Assembly (NCBI RefSeq): GCF_000252995.1
Contig: NC_015761.1
Location: 4,396,106 to 4,460,105 of the forward strand
Reading direction: 5' to 3'
Length of the DNA stretch: 64,000 nucleotides
From: Salmonella bongori NCTC 12419
Lineage (GTDB): Bacteria; Pseudomonadota; Gammaproteobacteria; Enterobacterales; Enterobacteriaceae
Under the pieces are notes generated by a model. It worked only from the letters and a program-made list of their open reading frames with translations, made no database searches and was not told where the DNA came from. Numbering within the stretch: the stretch's first letter is position 1; each line of letters begins with the position of its first letter. Below are positions 34,572 through 43,466 of the stretch, one piece after another. The translations under genes were made by a program, and so were the position numbers.

Positions 34572-35894
34572 GTGTTTCTCGCACAAGAAATTATTCGTAA
34601 AAAGCGTGATGGTCATGCGTTGAGTGACGAAGAAATTCGTTTCTTTATCAATGGCATTCGTGACAATACTATCTCAGAAGGACAGATTGCCGCCCTGGCG
34701 ATGACCATTTTCTTCCACGATATGACCATGCCGGAGCGTGTTTCGCTGACCATGGCGATGCGGGATTCCGGTACTGTTCTTGACTGGAAAAGCCTGAATC
34801 TCAATGGCCCGATTGTCGATAAGCATTCGACCGGCGGCGTGGGGGACGTGACGTCTCTGATGTTGGGGCCAATGGTAGCCGCCTGCGGCGGTTATGTGCC
34901 GATGATCTCCGGTCGTGGCCTCGGTCACACCGGTGGTACGCTCGATAAACTGGAGGCGATCCCGGGGTTTGATATCTTCCCGGACGACAACCGTTTCCGC
35001 GAAATTATTAAAGACGTAGGTGTGGCGATTATTGGGCAAACCAGTTCGCTTGCACCGGCAGATAAACGTTTTTACGCCACCCGTGATATTACCGCGACGG
35101 TGGACTCTATCCCGCTGATTACCGGCTCCATCCTCGCCAAAAAACTGGCCGAAGGGCTGGATGCGCTGGTGATGGACGTAAAAGTCGGCAGCGGCGCGTT
35201 TATGCCGACCTATGAACTTTCTGAAGCCCTTGCTGAAGCCATTGTCGGCGTGGCAAACGGCGCGGGAGTTCGCACTACGGCGTTGTTAACCGATATGAAC
35301 CAGGTGCTGGCTTCGAGCGCCGGTAACGCGGTGGAAGTGCGTGAAGCCGTGCAGTTCCTGACCGGTGAATACCGCAATCCGCGCCTGTTTGACGTCACCA
35401 TGGCCCTGTGTGTGGAGATGCTGATCTCCGGCAATCTGGCGAAAGATGACGCCGAAGCCCGCGCGAAATTGCAGGCGGTGCTGGATAACGGTAAAGCGGC
35501 AGAAGTCTTTGGTCGTATGGTGGCCGCGCAGAAAGGGCCGAGCGATTTCGTTGAGAACTACGATAAATACCTGCCGACCGCCATGTTGAGCAAAGCAGTA
35601 TATGCTGATACTGAAGGGTTTATCAGCGCAATGGATACCCGTGCGTTAGGCATGGCTGTTGTGTCGATGGGCGGCGGTCGTCGTCAGGCGTCGGACACTA
35701 TTGATTACAGCGTCGGCTTTACCGATATGGCGCGTCTGGGCGACAGCATTGATGGACAGCGTCCGCTGGCGGTGATCCACGCTAAAGACGAAGCCAGCTG
35801 GCAGGAGGCGGCGAAAGCTGTTAAAGCGGCAATTATCCTTGACGATAAAGCACCAGCAAGCACACCTTCGGTCTATCGTCGTATTACTGAATAG
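34572..35894 (+). CDS. deoA: DeoA, thymidine phosphorylase
   Basis: A 440-residue enzyme that phosphorolyses thymidine to thymine and deoxyribose 1-phosphate. The start is GTG at 34572, with AGGAGGG upstream. The phosphate-binding signature is [13 protein letters not shown] (K84, S86 region), followed by the family segment [16 protein letters not shown]. Sequence and length equal E. coli DeoA. It lies downstream of the BIME and upstream of deoB in the deo operon. Confidence 0.97.
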
Positions 35895-35945
35895 TTGTAT
35901 ACTGATCTGATCAATTATTTTTGAAGCACTAAGTACGGAGAAGAT

Positions 35946-37169
35946 ATGAAACGTGCATTTATTATGGTGCTGGACTCATTCGGCATCGGCGCTACTGAAG
36001 ATGCGGATCGTTTTGGCGACGTGGGTGCGGATACCCTCGGCCATATCGCGGAAGCCTGTGCGAAAGGCGAAGCTGACAACGGTCGTAAAGGCCCGCTGAA
36101 TCTGCCTAACCTGACTCGTCTGGGGTTGGTGAAAGCCCACGAAGGTTCTACCGGGAAAATTGCTGCCGGTATGGACGGCAACGCGGAAGTGATTGGCGCA
36201 TACGCCTGGGCGCACGAGCTTTCTTCCGGTAAAGACACGCCGTCTGGTCACTGGGAAATCGCCGGTGTGCCGGTGCTGTTCGACTGGGGCTATTTCTCCG
36301 ATCACGAAAACAGCTTCCCGCAGGAACTGCTGGACAAGCTGGTGAAACGCGCCAACCTGCCGGGTTACCTCGGTAACTGCCACTCTTCCGGGACCGTGAT
36401 TCTGGATCAACTGGGCGAAGAGCATATGAAGACGGGTAAGCCGATTTTCTATACCTCCGCGGATTCCGTGTTCCAGATTGCCTGCCACGAAGAGACGTTT
36501 GGTCTGGACAAACTTTATGAGCTGTGTGAAATCGCCCGTGAAGAACTGACCGAAGGCGGCTACAACATTGGTCGCGTTATCGCGCGTCCGTTCATCGGCG
36601 ATAAAGCCGGTAACTTCCAGCGTACTGGCAACCGTCACGATCTGGCTGTTGAACCGCCAGCACCGACCATTCTGCAGAAATTGGTTGATGAAAAAGACGG
36701 CCATGTGGTTTCCGTGGGTAAGATTGCGGACATCTATGCCAACTGCGGCATCACTAAAAAAGTGAAAGCCACCGGCCTGGACGCGCTGTTTGACGCCACC
36801 CTCAAAGAGATGAAAGAGGCGGGCGATAAGACCATCGTGTTCACTAACTTTGTTGATTTTGACTCCTCCTGGGGCCACCGTCGCGATGTGGCAGGTTATG
36901 CAGCGGGTCTGGAACTGTTTGACCGCCGTCTGCCGGAGTTGATGGAACAGGTGGGAGAGGATGACATTCTGATCCTGACCGCCGACCACGGCTGCGACCC
37001 GACCTGGACCGGTACTGACCACACCCGTGAGCATATTCCGGTGCTGATCTATGGCCCGAAAGTGAAACCGGGCTCGCTGGGGCACCGTGAAACGTTTGCC
37101 GATATCGGCCAGACGTTAGCGACGTACTTCGGTACGTCGCCGATGGAATACGGCAAAAATATGCTGTGA
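35946..37169 (+). CDS. deoB: DeoB, phosphopentomutase
   Basis: A 407-residue di-manganese enzyme of the alkaline phosphatase superfamily converting (deoxy)ribose 1-phosphate to the 5-phosphate. Metal ligands are recognisable in MVLDSFGIGA (Asp), HRRDVAGYA (His), ADHGCDPT (Asp-His) and TDHTREHIPV (His). The catalytic Thr lies in the SSGKDTPSGHWEIAG block. A purine-inducible internal promoter is known before deoB in E. coli; I did not confirm it here. It is followed by a palindromic repeat element. Confidence 0.97.
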   Translation: MKRAFIMVLDSFGIGATEDADRFGDVGADTLGHIAEACAKGEADNGRKGPLNLPNLTRLGLVKAHEGSTGKIAAGMDGNAEVIGAYAWAHELSSGKDTPSGHWEIAGVPVLFDWGYFSDHENSFPQELLDKLVKRANLPGYLGNCHSSGTVILDQLGEEHMKTGKPIFYTSADSVFQIACHEETFGLDKLYELCEIAREELTEGGYNIGRVIARPFIGDKAGNFQRTGNRHDLAVEPPAPTILQKLVDEKDGHVVSVGKIADIYANCGITKKVKATGLDALFDATLKEMKEAGDKTIVFTNFVDFDSSWGHRRDVAGYAAGLELFDRRLPELMEQVGEDDILILTADHGCDPTWTGTDHTREHIPVLIYGPKVKPGSLGHRETFADIGQTLATYFGTSPMEYGKNML

Positions 37170-37284
37170 TACCCGTTGTCTTTCGCGCTGTAGATGCGTT
37201 GACTTCATTCGCTCACCCCGGTCACATAGTTAATCGGGGATTCACGAATTCGTCGCCTTCCTACAACGCGAAATCCTTAGGGTA
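37170..37284. repeat. TACCC...GGGTA palindromic element, copy 1 (115 bp)
   Basis: Bounded by TACCC and GGGTA. Outer arms CGCGCTGTAG and CTACAACGCG can pair. The core has ATTCGCTCACCCCGG and CGGGGATTCACGAATTCG. It occupies the deoB-deoD gap. It shares its frame (TACCCG, GTCTTTC, TTCGCTCACC, GAAATCC, AGGGTA) with the longer element at 43162-43356. Confidence 0.72.
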
Positions 37285-37370
37285 TTTCACTGTTTTTTGA
37301 ATTCGTTTTGTCGGTCGGGTGAGGCATCATCGCTACCCGGCAATAACAACAAATTTAAAGGGAACTGAAG

Positions 37371-38090
37371 ATGGCAACTCCACACATTAACGCAGAAATG
37401 GGCGATTTCGCTGACGTTGTTTTGATGCCGGGCGACCCGCTGCGTGCGAAGCACATTGCTGAAACTTTCCTCGAAGACGTGCGTGAAGTGAACAATGTTC
37501 GCGGCATGCTCGGTTTTACCGGTACTTACAAAGGCCGTAAGATCTCTGTGATGGGCCACGGTATGGGGATCCCATCCTGCTCCATCTACACCAAAGAGCT
37601 GATCACCGATTTCGGCGTGAAGAAAATCATCCGTGTAGGTTCCTGCGGCGCGGTGCGCATGGACGTTAAACTGCGCGACGTGGTGATCGGTATGGGCGCC
37701 TGCACCGACTCCAAGGTGAACCGTATTCGTTTTAAAGATCATGACTTTGCGGCTATCGCCGATTTCGGCATGGTGCGTAATGCGGTAGACGCAGCGAAAG
37801 CGCTGGGCGTTGACGCACGCGTTGGTAACCTGTTCTCCGCTGACCTGTTCTACTCGCCGGACGGCGACATGTTCGATGTGATGGAGAAATACGGCATCCT
37901 GGGGGTGGAAATGGAAGCGGCGGGCATCTACGGCGTAGCGGCAGAATTTGGCGCGAAAGCGCTGACTATCTGTACTGTGTCCGACCATATCCGTACTCAT
38001 GAGCAGACTACTGCCGCGGAGCGTCAAACGACCTTCAACGACATGATCAAAATCGCGCTGGAATCCGTTCTGTTGGGCGATAAAGAGTAA
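37371..38090 (+). CDS. deoD: DeoD, purine nucleoside phosphorylase
   Basis: A 239-residue hexameric PNP that cleaves purine (deoxy)nucleosides. Phosphate and ribose sites: MPGDPLRAKHIAE (R24), the IRVGSCGA strand (R87 region), VEMEAAGIYGVA (M180/E181), and the catalytic Asp in TVSDHI (D204). Sequence matches E. coli DeoD. Last gene of the deo operon; a REP region follows. Confidence 0.97.
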   Translation: MATPHINAEMGDFADVVLMPGDPLRAKHIAETFLEDVREVNNVRGMLGFTGTYKGRKISVMGHGMGIPSCSIYTKELITDFGVKKIIRVGSCGAVRMDVKLRDVVIGMGACTDSKVNRIRFKDHDFAAIADFGMVRNAVDAAKALGVDARVGNLFSADLFYSPDGDMFDVMEKYGILGVEMEAAGIYGVAAEFGAKALTICTVSDHIRTHEQTTAAERQTTFNDMIKIALESVLLGDKE

Positions 38091-38120
38091 GTTTGTGCTG
38101 TGCCCGGGGGCCTTTTTGCT

Positions 38121-38200
38121 TACCGGGCCTACAACGGCCTGCGGTTGTTACCGGATCGACTTGTAGGCTGGATAAGGCGTAGCCGTCATCCGGCAATCTG
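38121..38200. repeat. REP elements upstream of the RAYT gene
   Basis: ACCGGGCCTACAACGGCCTG and GTAGGCTGGATAAGGCGTAG with CATCCGGCAAT: inverted REP units about 90 bp before the REP-associated transposase. Confidence 0.82.
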
Positions 38201-38297
38201 CTGTTTATACTGCGAGCCTCATTCCCGAATTACCCTCTCCGCATTGCCTTTTGCTATTAACCCGTTACGTTTAGATTTTGTTTAAGGAATGAACAAA

Positions 38298-38789
38298 ATG
38301 TCGAACTATCGTCGTTATTACATTAACGGTGGAACCTGGTTTTTCACGGTTAATCTGAAAAACCGGAAAAGTGATTTACTTGTCCGCCAGATTGCGGAAT
38401 TACGCTCTGCTATTCGCCGAGTGAAAAATACGAAGCCTTTTCAAATTGATGCTTTTGTCGTGTTGCCTGAGCATCTGCATTGCATCTGGACGCTTCCTGA
38501 GAACGATTGTGACTTTTCATCTCGCTGGCGGGAGCTTAAAAAGTTATTTACCAAATCGATAATGCGCCATGAAGTGTGGCAGCCACGATTCTGGGAGCAC
38601 ACGCTTCGCGACGAAAAGGATTTTCGCCGACATGTCGATTACATCTACTTCAACCCCGTGAAGCACGGTTGGGTAAGGCGGGTGCAGGATTGGCCGTTTT
38701 CGACCTTTCATCGTGATGTTCGCAATGGCGTTTACCCGGTTGATTGGGCGGGGGATGTGAGGGATCTTGACGCTGGTGAGTGGCAGTAA
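38298..38789 (+). CDS. REP-associated tyrosine transposase (RAYT, TnpA-REP)
   Basis: A 163-residue Y1/HUH single-strand transposase of the IS200/IS605-related RAYT group. The HUH motif is VVLPEHLHCIWTLP, and the catalytic Tyr is expected in RRHVDYIYFNPVKHGWV. The start MSNYRRYYINGGTWFF at 38298 matches E. coli RayT (YafM) and has AAGGA 10 bases upstream; an ATG three codons earlier is too close to it. REP units flank both sides, the usual configuration of an immobile, domesticated RAYT. No IS-type ends were seen. Confidence 0.92.
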   Translation: MSNYRRYYINGGTWFFTVNLKNRKSDLLVRQIAELRSAIRRVKNTKPFQIDAFVVLPEHLHCIWTLPENDCDFSSRWRELKKLFTKSIMRHEVWQPRFWEHTLRDEKDFRRHVDYIYFNPVKHGWVRRVQDWPFSTFHRDVRNGVYPVDWAGDVRDLDAGEWQ

Positions 38790-38790
38790 T

Positions 38791-38867
38791 GCCGGATGGC
38801 GCGTTGCTTATCCGGCCTACAGAAAGCACTCATTTGTAGGCCGGATAAGGCGTAGCTGCCATCCGGC
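38791..38867. repeat. BIME downstream of the RAYT gene
   Basis: GCCGGATGGCGCGTTGCTTATCC with GGCCTAC, then the inverted unit GTAGGCCGGATAAGGCGTAG ending CATCCGGC. Two REPs head to head, between the RAYT and the lplA stop. Confidence 0.9.
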
Positions 38868-38873
38868 AATTCT

Positions 38874-39890
38874 TTAACGCACGGCCCCTGCGACCCAATT
38901 CGCCAGTTCCCGCAACTCACTCTCCTGTTCCGGAAACGTCGCTATCAGCGCTTCGCACGTTTCCTGGAGTTTATCCGCGCGGTATAAACACCCTTGCAGT
39001 CGCCCCGCCAGCGCCTCCAGCGGTGCCGGGTTCAGGCTATCGGTAAACACCCGCGCCCGGGTGATATGGCCTTTTTCAACATCAAAATGTAGTTCAACGC
39101 CGCCCCAGCTAAAGCGTTCATCTAATAAATGAGAGAAGGCAGGCGCCTGGCCGAAGTTCCACTCCCAACTACTCTGGCGGGCAAAGGTGTCGGTAAAATT
39201 CGGCAGATCCGGCGTTTTGTCCGGCGAGATGACCTCTGCTTCGACGCGCTCGCCGTAATGAGCGAAAAAGGCCTCCGTCATTGCCTGGCAAACCTGTTCA
39301 TGGGTAATGCCCGGCAGCAGTTCGGTAAGATTAGCTACCCGCGAGCGTACAGAGGTAATGCCTTTCGCCGCCAGTTTCTTTTTGTCGGGATTCAGGTAGT
39401 TCGCCAGTCGGCTGAGATCGGCGTTCAGCAGCAGCGTCCCGTGATGAAAACCGCGATCTTTGGTTTCGCGATAAGCGGAGCCTGACACTTTGCGATCGCC
39501 TTCGGCCGTTTTCACCACCAGATCGTTACGCCCGGAGGCATCGGCAGTCACACCCAGCGAATTCAGCGCATTAAGTACGATATCGGTAGAGATGGTTTTA
39601 TCGTATTCTGGTTTTCCTGCCATAAAAGTAAAGCAGGTATTGCCGAGATCGTGGAATACCGCGCCGCCGCCGCTACTCCGACGGGCCAGACGGACGTTAT
39701 CTTCTTCCATGCGGCGAGTATTACACTCTTTCCACGGATTTTGCGCGCGGCCAATCACTACCGTATCGGCGTTGCGCCACAGGAACAGCATGCGCTGGGT
39801 AGCAGGCATCTGGCGGAAGATACACTCTTCTACCGCCAGGTTAAACCAGGGATCATGCGAGTCAGAAATAAGCAGACGTAATGTCGTCAT
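38874..39890 (-). CDS. lplA: LplA, lipoate-protein ligase A
   Basis: A 338-residue enzyme that activates free lipoate with ATP and attaches it to E2 and H proteins. The signature RRSSGGGAVFHDLGNTCFTF is at about 69-88. Lipoyl-AMP contacts are in GRAQNPWKECN, and the invariant Lys is expected in NDLVVKTAEGDRKVSGSAYR. The C-terminal accessory domain is present. It is followed on the same strand, upstream, by ytjB. Confidence 0.96.
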   Translation of the reverse strand: MTTLRLLISDSHDPWFNLAVEECIFRQMPATQRMLFLWRNADTVVIGRAQNPWKECNTRRMEEDNVRLARRSSGGGAVFHDLGNTCFTFMAGKPEYDKTISTDIVLNALNSLGVTADASGRNDLVVKTAEGDRKVSGSAYRETKDRGFHHGTLLLNADLSRLANYLNPDKKKLAAKGITSVRSRVANLTELLPGITHEQVCQAMTEAFFAHYGERVEAEVISPDKTPDLPNFTDTFARQSSWEWNFGQAPAFSHLLDERFSWGGVELHFDVEKGHITRARVFTDSLNPAPLEALAGRLQGCLYRADKLQETCEALIATFPEQESELRELANWVAGAVR

Positions 39891-39922
39891 GGTCGATGTC
39901 CTTACCTTTACTCAAGGGGAAT

Positions 39923-40567
39923 TTACTCTTTTTTCTCACGCTCTTCTTCTTCCGGGACGGGCTTACTGGCCGTTAACAGGAAGGGCGATTGTTGCCAGCG
40001 TGTGCGTTTACCCTGTAGTAAGGTGCGTGTCAGCACAACGCCTGTCGCCAGCGAGAGCAACAGCATCAGGCGCAGAATGTTCGTGGTGTTATCCACCTGC
40101 TTCGCTTCGGTCGGCAGCGTGTGAGTATCCAGCGTCAGGCGCAGGTAACCCAGAGGACCGTTTTTCCCCTGAATAGGCTCGACAATTTGCTGGTTAAAGT
40201 AACTACCTGCTTTTTTGCCATCCAGTGCCAGTCGGTCGCGTACGCTGACGCTTTCACCGGCGCGAGTGATAAGATCGCCCTGTTCATCATAGACACCGGC
40301 ATCCAGAATGCGACTCTCTTGCGTGAGTTGACGCAGGACAGCGTTGATGCGTTTTTCATCCGGCGTTTCGCTGCGCATCAGCGGGGCGATATTGAGCGTC
40401 ACCTGACGGGCCAGCGTGCGGGCCAGTTCTTCCAGTTGCGGATTGCGCTGCCGCTGATGGTTTTGACTAAACCAGGAAGCACCTTGCATGAGCGCGACGA
40501 GCAGTGTAAGACAAAACAATACAATCACCGCACGATGAAGCCGAAATTTCAGTTTTGCGCGAGCCAT
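39923..40567 (-). CDS. ytjB: YtjB (Smp), membrane protein
   Basis: A 214-residue inner-membrane protein: a basic N terminus, TM1 (about 13-33, VIVLFCLTLLVALMQ), a periplasmic domain of about 120 residues, TM2 (about 160-182, ILRLMLLLSLATGVVL) and a charged cytoplasmic tail ending EEEEREKKE. It corresponds to E. coli Smp/YtjB, divergent from serB; its role is unclear. The two genes share a 116-bp control region. Confidence 0.92.
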   Translation of the reverse strand: MARAKLKFRLHRAVIVLFCLTLLVALMQGASWFSQNHQRQRNPQLEELARTLARQVTLNIAPLMRSETPDEKRINAVLRQLTQESRILDAGVYDEQGDLITRAGESVSVRDRLALDGKKAGSYFNQQIVEPIQGKNGPLGYLRLTLDTHTLPTEAKQVDNTTNILRLMLLLSLATGVVLTRTLLQGKRTRWQQSPFLLTASKPVPEEEEREKKE

Positions 40568-40683
40568 ATTCCACCTGCTGAAAATTTAAGGCTTAATGTT
40601 GCCAGAAGCGATGGTTACAAGGTAGCCTCATGCGTTATTTTCCGCGGGGCGGTTACCGGCCTGAACGATTTACAGGAGCTTTA

Positions 40684-41652
40684 ATGCCTAACATTACCTG
40701 GTGCGACCTGCCTGAAGATGTCTCTTTGTGGCCGGGTTTGCCTCTCTCTTTAAGCGGCGACGAGGTGATGCCTCTGGATTACCACGCAGGCCGTAGCGGT
40801 TGGTTACTGTATGGCCGTGGGCTGGATAAGCAGCGTTTAACCCAATACCAGACAACGCTGGGCGCCGCAATGGTGATTGTCGCCGCCTGGTGTGTGGAGG
40901 ATTATCAGGTTATTCGTCTGGCAGGGTCGTTGACGCCACGTGCGACACGGCTGGCGCATGAGGCACAACTGGATGTTGCGCCGCTGGGCAAAATTCCGCA
41001 TTTGCGCACGCCGGGGTTATTGGTGATGGATATGGACTCTACCGCCATCCAGATTGAGTGCATCGACGAAATCGCGAAGTTGGCCGGTACGGGCGAGCAA
41101 GTGGCTGAAGTCACCGAACGCGCGATGCGCGGTGAACTGGATTTTACTGCCAGCCTGCGCCATCGCGTGGCGACGCTGAAAGGCGCAGACGCCGATATTT
41201 TGCGCCAGGTACGCGAGGATCTGCCATTGATGCCAGGATTAACGCAACTGGTGCTAAAACTGGAAACGCTCGGCTGGAAAGTCGCCATCGCGTCCGGAGG
41301 GTTTACCTTCTTTGCTGAGTATCTGCGTGACAAGTTGCGCCTGACAGCGGCGGTTGCCAACGAACTGGAGATCATGGACGGTAAATTTACCGGTCATGTT
41401 ATCGGCGATATTGTGGACGCCGAGTATAAAGCCAGTACCTTACTTCGTCTGGCACAAGAGCATGAAATTCCGCTGGCGCAGACGGTGGCGATTGGCGACG
41501 GCGCCAACGATCTGCCGATGATCAAAGCCGCGGGATTAGGCATTGCCTTTCATGCCAAGCCAAAAGTCAACGAAAAGACAGAAATCACTATTCGTCATGC
41601 TGATCTCATGGGCGTGTTTTGCATTCTCTCCGGCAGCATGAATCAGAAATAA
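40684..41652 (+). CDS. serB: SerB, phosphoserine phosphatase
   Basis: A 322-residue HAD phosphatase doing the last step of serine synthesis. An N-terminal ACT-like regulatory part (about 1-100) precedes the HAD domain. The nucleophile is in MDMDSTAIQIE (D116, general acid D118), with IASGGFTFF, and Mg ligands in IGDGANDLPMIKAAG. Start MPNITWCDLPEDV at 40684 matches E. coli. A REP pair follows the stop. Confidence 0.97.
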   Translation: MPNITWCDLPEDVSLWPGLPLSLSGDEVMPLDYHAGRSGWLLYGRGLDKQRLTQYQTTLGAAMVIVAAWCVEDYQVIRLAGSLTPRATRLAHEAQLDVAPLGKIPHLRTPGLLVMDMDSTAIQIECIDEIAKLAGTGEQVAEVTERAMRGELDFTASLRHRVATLKGADADILRQVREDLPLMPGLTQLVLKLETLGWKVAIASGGFTFFAEYLRDKLRLTAAVANELEIMDGKFTGHVIGDIVDAEYKASTLLRLAQEHEIPLAQTVAIGDGANDLPMIKAAGLGIAFHAKPKVNEKTEITIRHADLMGVFCILSGSMNQK

Positions 41653-41659
41653 TGACATT

Positions 41660-41747
41660 GCCGGATGGCGGCCTCGCCTTATCCGGCCTACGGGACGAAG
41701 CGTTCATTTTGTAGGCCCGGTAAGACGCATTAGCGTCGCCATCCGGC
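41660..41747. repeat. BIME between serB and radA
   Basis: GCCGGATGGCGGCCTCGCC with CTTATCCGGCCTAC, then an inverted unit GTAGGCCCGGTAAGACGC ending GCCATCCGGC. Head-to-head REP pair. Confidence 0.92.
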
Positions 41748-41773
41748 AAACGTGTTAACGAAAGAGGTATACC

Positions 41774-43156
41774 GTGGCAAAAGCGCCTAAACGCGCCTTC
41801 GTATGTAATGAATGCGGGGCCGACTATCCACGCTGGCAGGGGCAATGCAGCGCCTGTCACGCCTGGAACACGATAACCGAGGTGCGCCTCGCCGCATCGC
41901 CAACGGTGGCGCGTAACGAGCGGCTGAGCGGTTATGCGGGCAGCGCGGGCGTGGCAAAAGTGCAGAAACTTTCGGACATTAGCCTTGAGGAACTGCCGCG
42001 TTTTTCGACCGGTTTCAAAGAGTTTGACCGGGTGCTGGGCGGCGGCGTAGTACCGGGCAGCGCTATTCTGATTGGCGGTAATCCTGGCGCCGGGAAATCA
42101 ACTCTGCTGCTGCAAACGCTGTGTAAGCTCGCCGAACAGATGAAAACCCTGTATGTCACCGGCGAGGAGTCGCTACAACAGGTGGCGATGCGCGCTCATC
42201 GTCTGGGATTGCCCACCGGCAACCTGAATATGCTGTCCGAAACCAGTATCGAACAGATTTGCCTGATTGCCGAAGAAGAGCAGCCGAAGCTGATGGTGAT
42301 TGACTCCATCCAGGTGATGCATATGGCGGATATTCAATCTTCGCCGGGCAGCGTGGCGCAGGTGCGTGAGACGGCGGCGTATTTAACACGTTTCGCCAAA
42401 ACGCGCGGCGTGGCGATCGTGATGGTGGGGCATGTCACCAAAGATGGTTCGCTGGCGGGGCCAAAGGTTCTTGAACACTGTATTGACTGTTCGGTACTGC
42501 TGGACGGCGACGCGGATTCCCGCTTCCGTACCCTACGCAGCCATAAAAACCGCTTTGGCGCGGTGAACGAACTGGGCGTCTTTGCCATGACCGAACAAGG
42601 TCTGCGCGAGGTGAGCAACCCCTCCGCAATCTTTTTAAGTCGTGGTGATGAAGTCACCTCCGGTAGTTCGGTGATGGTGGTCTGGGAGGGAACGCGCCCG
42701 CTGTTAGTTGAAATTCAGGCGCTGGTCGATCACTCGATGATGGCCAACCCCAGGCGCGTGGCAGTCGGGCTGGAACAAAATCGTCTGGCGATCCTGCTGG
42801 CGGTGCTCCACCGTCACGGCGGGTTACAAATGGCAGATCAGGACGTCTTCGTCAATGTGGTCGGCGGGGTGAAAGTGACCGAGACCAGCGCTGATTTAGC
42901 GTTGTTACTGGCGATGGTTTCCAGCCTGCGCGACAGGCCATTACCGCAGGATTTGGTGGTGTTTGGCGAGGTGGGGCTGGCCGGTGAAATTCGCCCGGTG
43001 CCGAGTGGCCAGGAGCGCATTTCCGAAGCGGCCAAACACGGTTTTCGCCGGGCGATAGTGCCCGCCGCTAACGTGCCGAAAAAGCCGCCGGAAGGCATGC
43101 AGGTTTTCGGCGTGAAAAAGCTCGCGGATGCACTAAGCGTGTTTGACGACTTATAA
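41774..43156 (+). CDS. radA: RadA, branch-migration ATPase for recombination
   Basis: A 460-residue RecA-like protein. Zinc finger C11-x2-C14...C25-x2-C28. Walker A GNPGAGKS (102-109). The RadA-specific KNRFG motif is in RSHKNRFGAVNE. A C-terminal Lon-protease-like domain (about 285-460) follows. It extends heteroduplex at D-loops and helps with DNA repair. Start is GTG at 41774 with GAGG upstream. Length equals E. coli RadA. Confidence 0.97.
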   Translation: MAKAPKRAFVCNECGADYPRWQGQCSACHAWNTITEVRLAASPTVARNERLSGYAGSAGVAKVQKLSDISLEELPRFSTGFKEFDRVLGGGVVPGSAILIGGNPGAGKSTLLLQTLCKLAEQMKTLYVTGEESLQQVAMRAHRLGLPTGNLNMLSETSIEQICLIAEEEQPKLMVIDSIQVMHMADIQSSPGSVAQVRETAAYLTRFAKTRGVAIVMVGHVTKDGSLAGPKVLEHCIDCSVLLDGDADSRFRTLRSHKNRFGAVNELGVFAMTEQGLREVSNPSAIFLSRGDEVTSGSSVMVVWEGTRPLLVEIQALVDHSMMANPRRVAVGLEQNRLAILLAVLHRHGGLQMADQDVFVNVVGGVKVTETSADLALLLAMVSSLRDRPLPQDLVVFGEVGLAGEIRPVPSGQERISEAAKHGFRRAIVPAANVPKKPPEGMQVFGVKKLADALSVFDDL

Positions 43157-43161
43157 TTCAT

Positions 43162-43356
43162 TACCCGTCGTCTTTCTGTCGGCAGGTGTGTTGGCTGCGT
43201 TCGTTCACCCGAATCACTTAGTTTACTAAGTGATTCGGGATGAAATGAGGGACATCCATGTCCCTCACCAGAGGCCAGTCTTCGGCTGGTCAAATTCGTT
43301 CCTGACGAATTTGTCACTCACTTGCCGCTTTCCTGCCAACAGAAATCCATAGGGTA
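43162..43356. repeat. TACCC...GGGTA palindromic element, copy 2 (195 bp, four hairpins)
   Basis: Outer arms TTTCTGTCGGCAGG and CCTGCCAACAGAAAT enclose a run of hairpins: 43209-43238 (14-bp perfect stem CCGAATCACTTAGT, loop TT), 43247-43266 (9-bp stem GAGGGACAT), a short CCAG/CTGG stem near 43279-43289, and 43291-43313 (9-bp stem CAAATTCGT). It fills the radA-nadR gap before a degenerate REP. Confidence 0.78.
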
Positions 43357-43370
43357 ATTATTTGTTTCAC

Positions 43371-43442
43371 CCTGTAGGCCTGATAAGCGTAGCGTCATCA
43401 GGCTGCGCGCGGTGAAAGTGCCGGGCGGCGACGTCCGGCTTA
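43371..43442. repeat. REP-like sequence upstream of nadR
   Basis: CTGTAGGCCTGATAAGCGTAG, CATCAGGC and GCCGGGCGGCGACGTCCGGC, a diverged REP pair ending about 25 bp before nadR. Confidence 0.7.
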
Positions 43443-43466
43443 CATTTTATTAAGCAGGAGGCGCTT

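Noticed and set aside
35976..37085. 369-codon open frame antisense to deoB
   Set aside because: A mirror of deoB codon bias. Its translation is rich in His/Arg/Phe without recognisable domains, and deoB is a certain gene.
38289..38870. Complete IS200-type element
   Set aside because: The enzyme is a RAYT rather than IS200 TnpA, and the flanks are REP units, not IS ends. It is a domesticated single gene.
40121..40684. 187-codon plus-strand ORF opposite ytjB
   Set aside because: Shadow of ytjB on the other strand. No domain, and the real serB start lies at its end in another frame.
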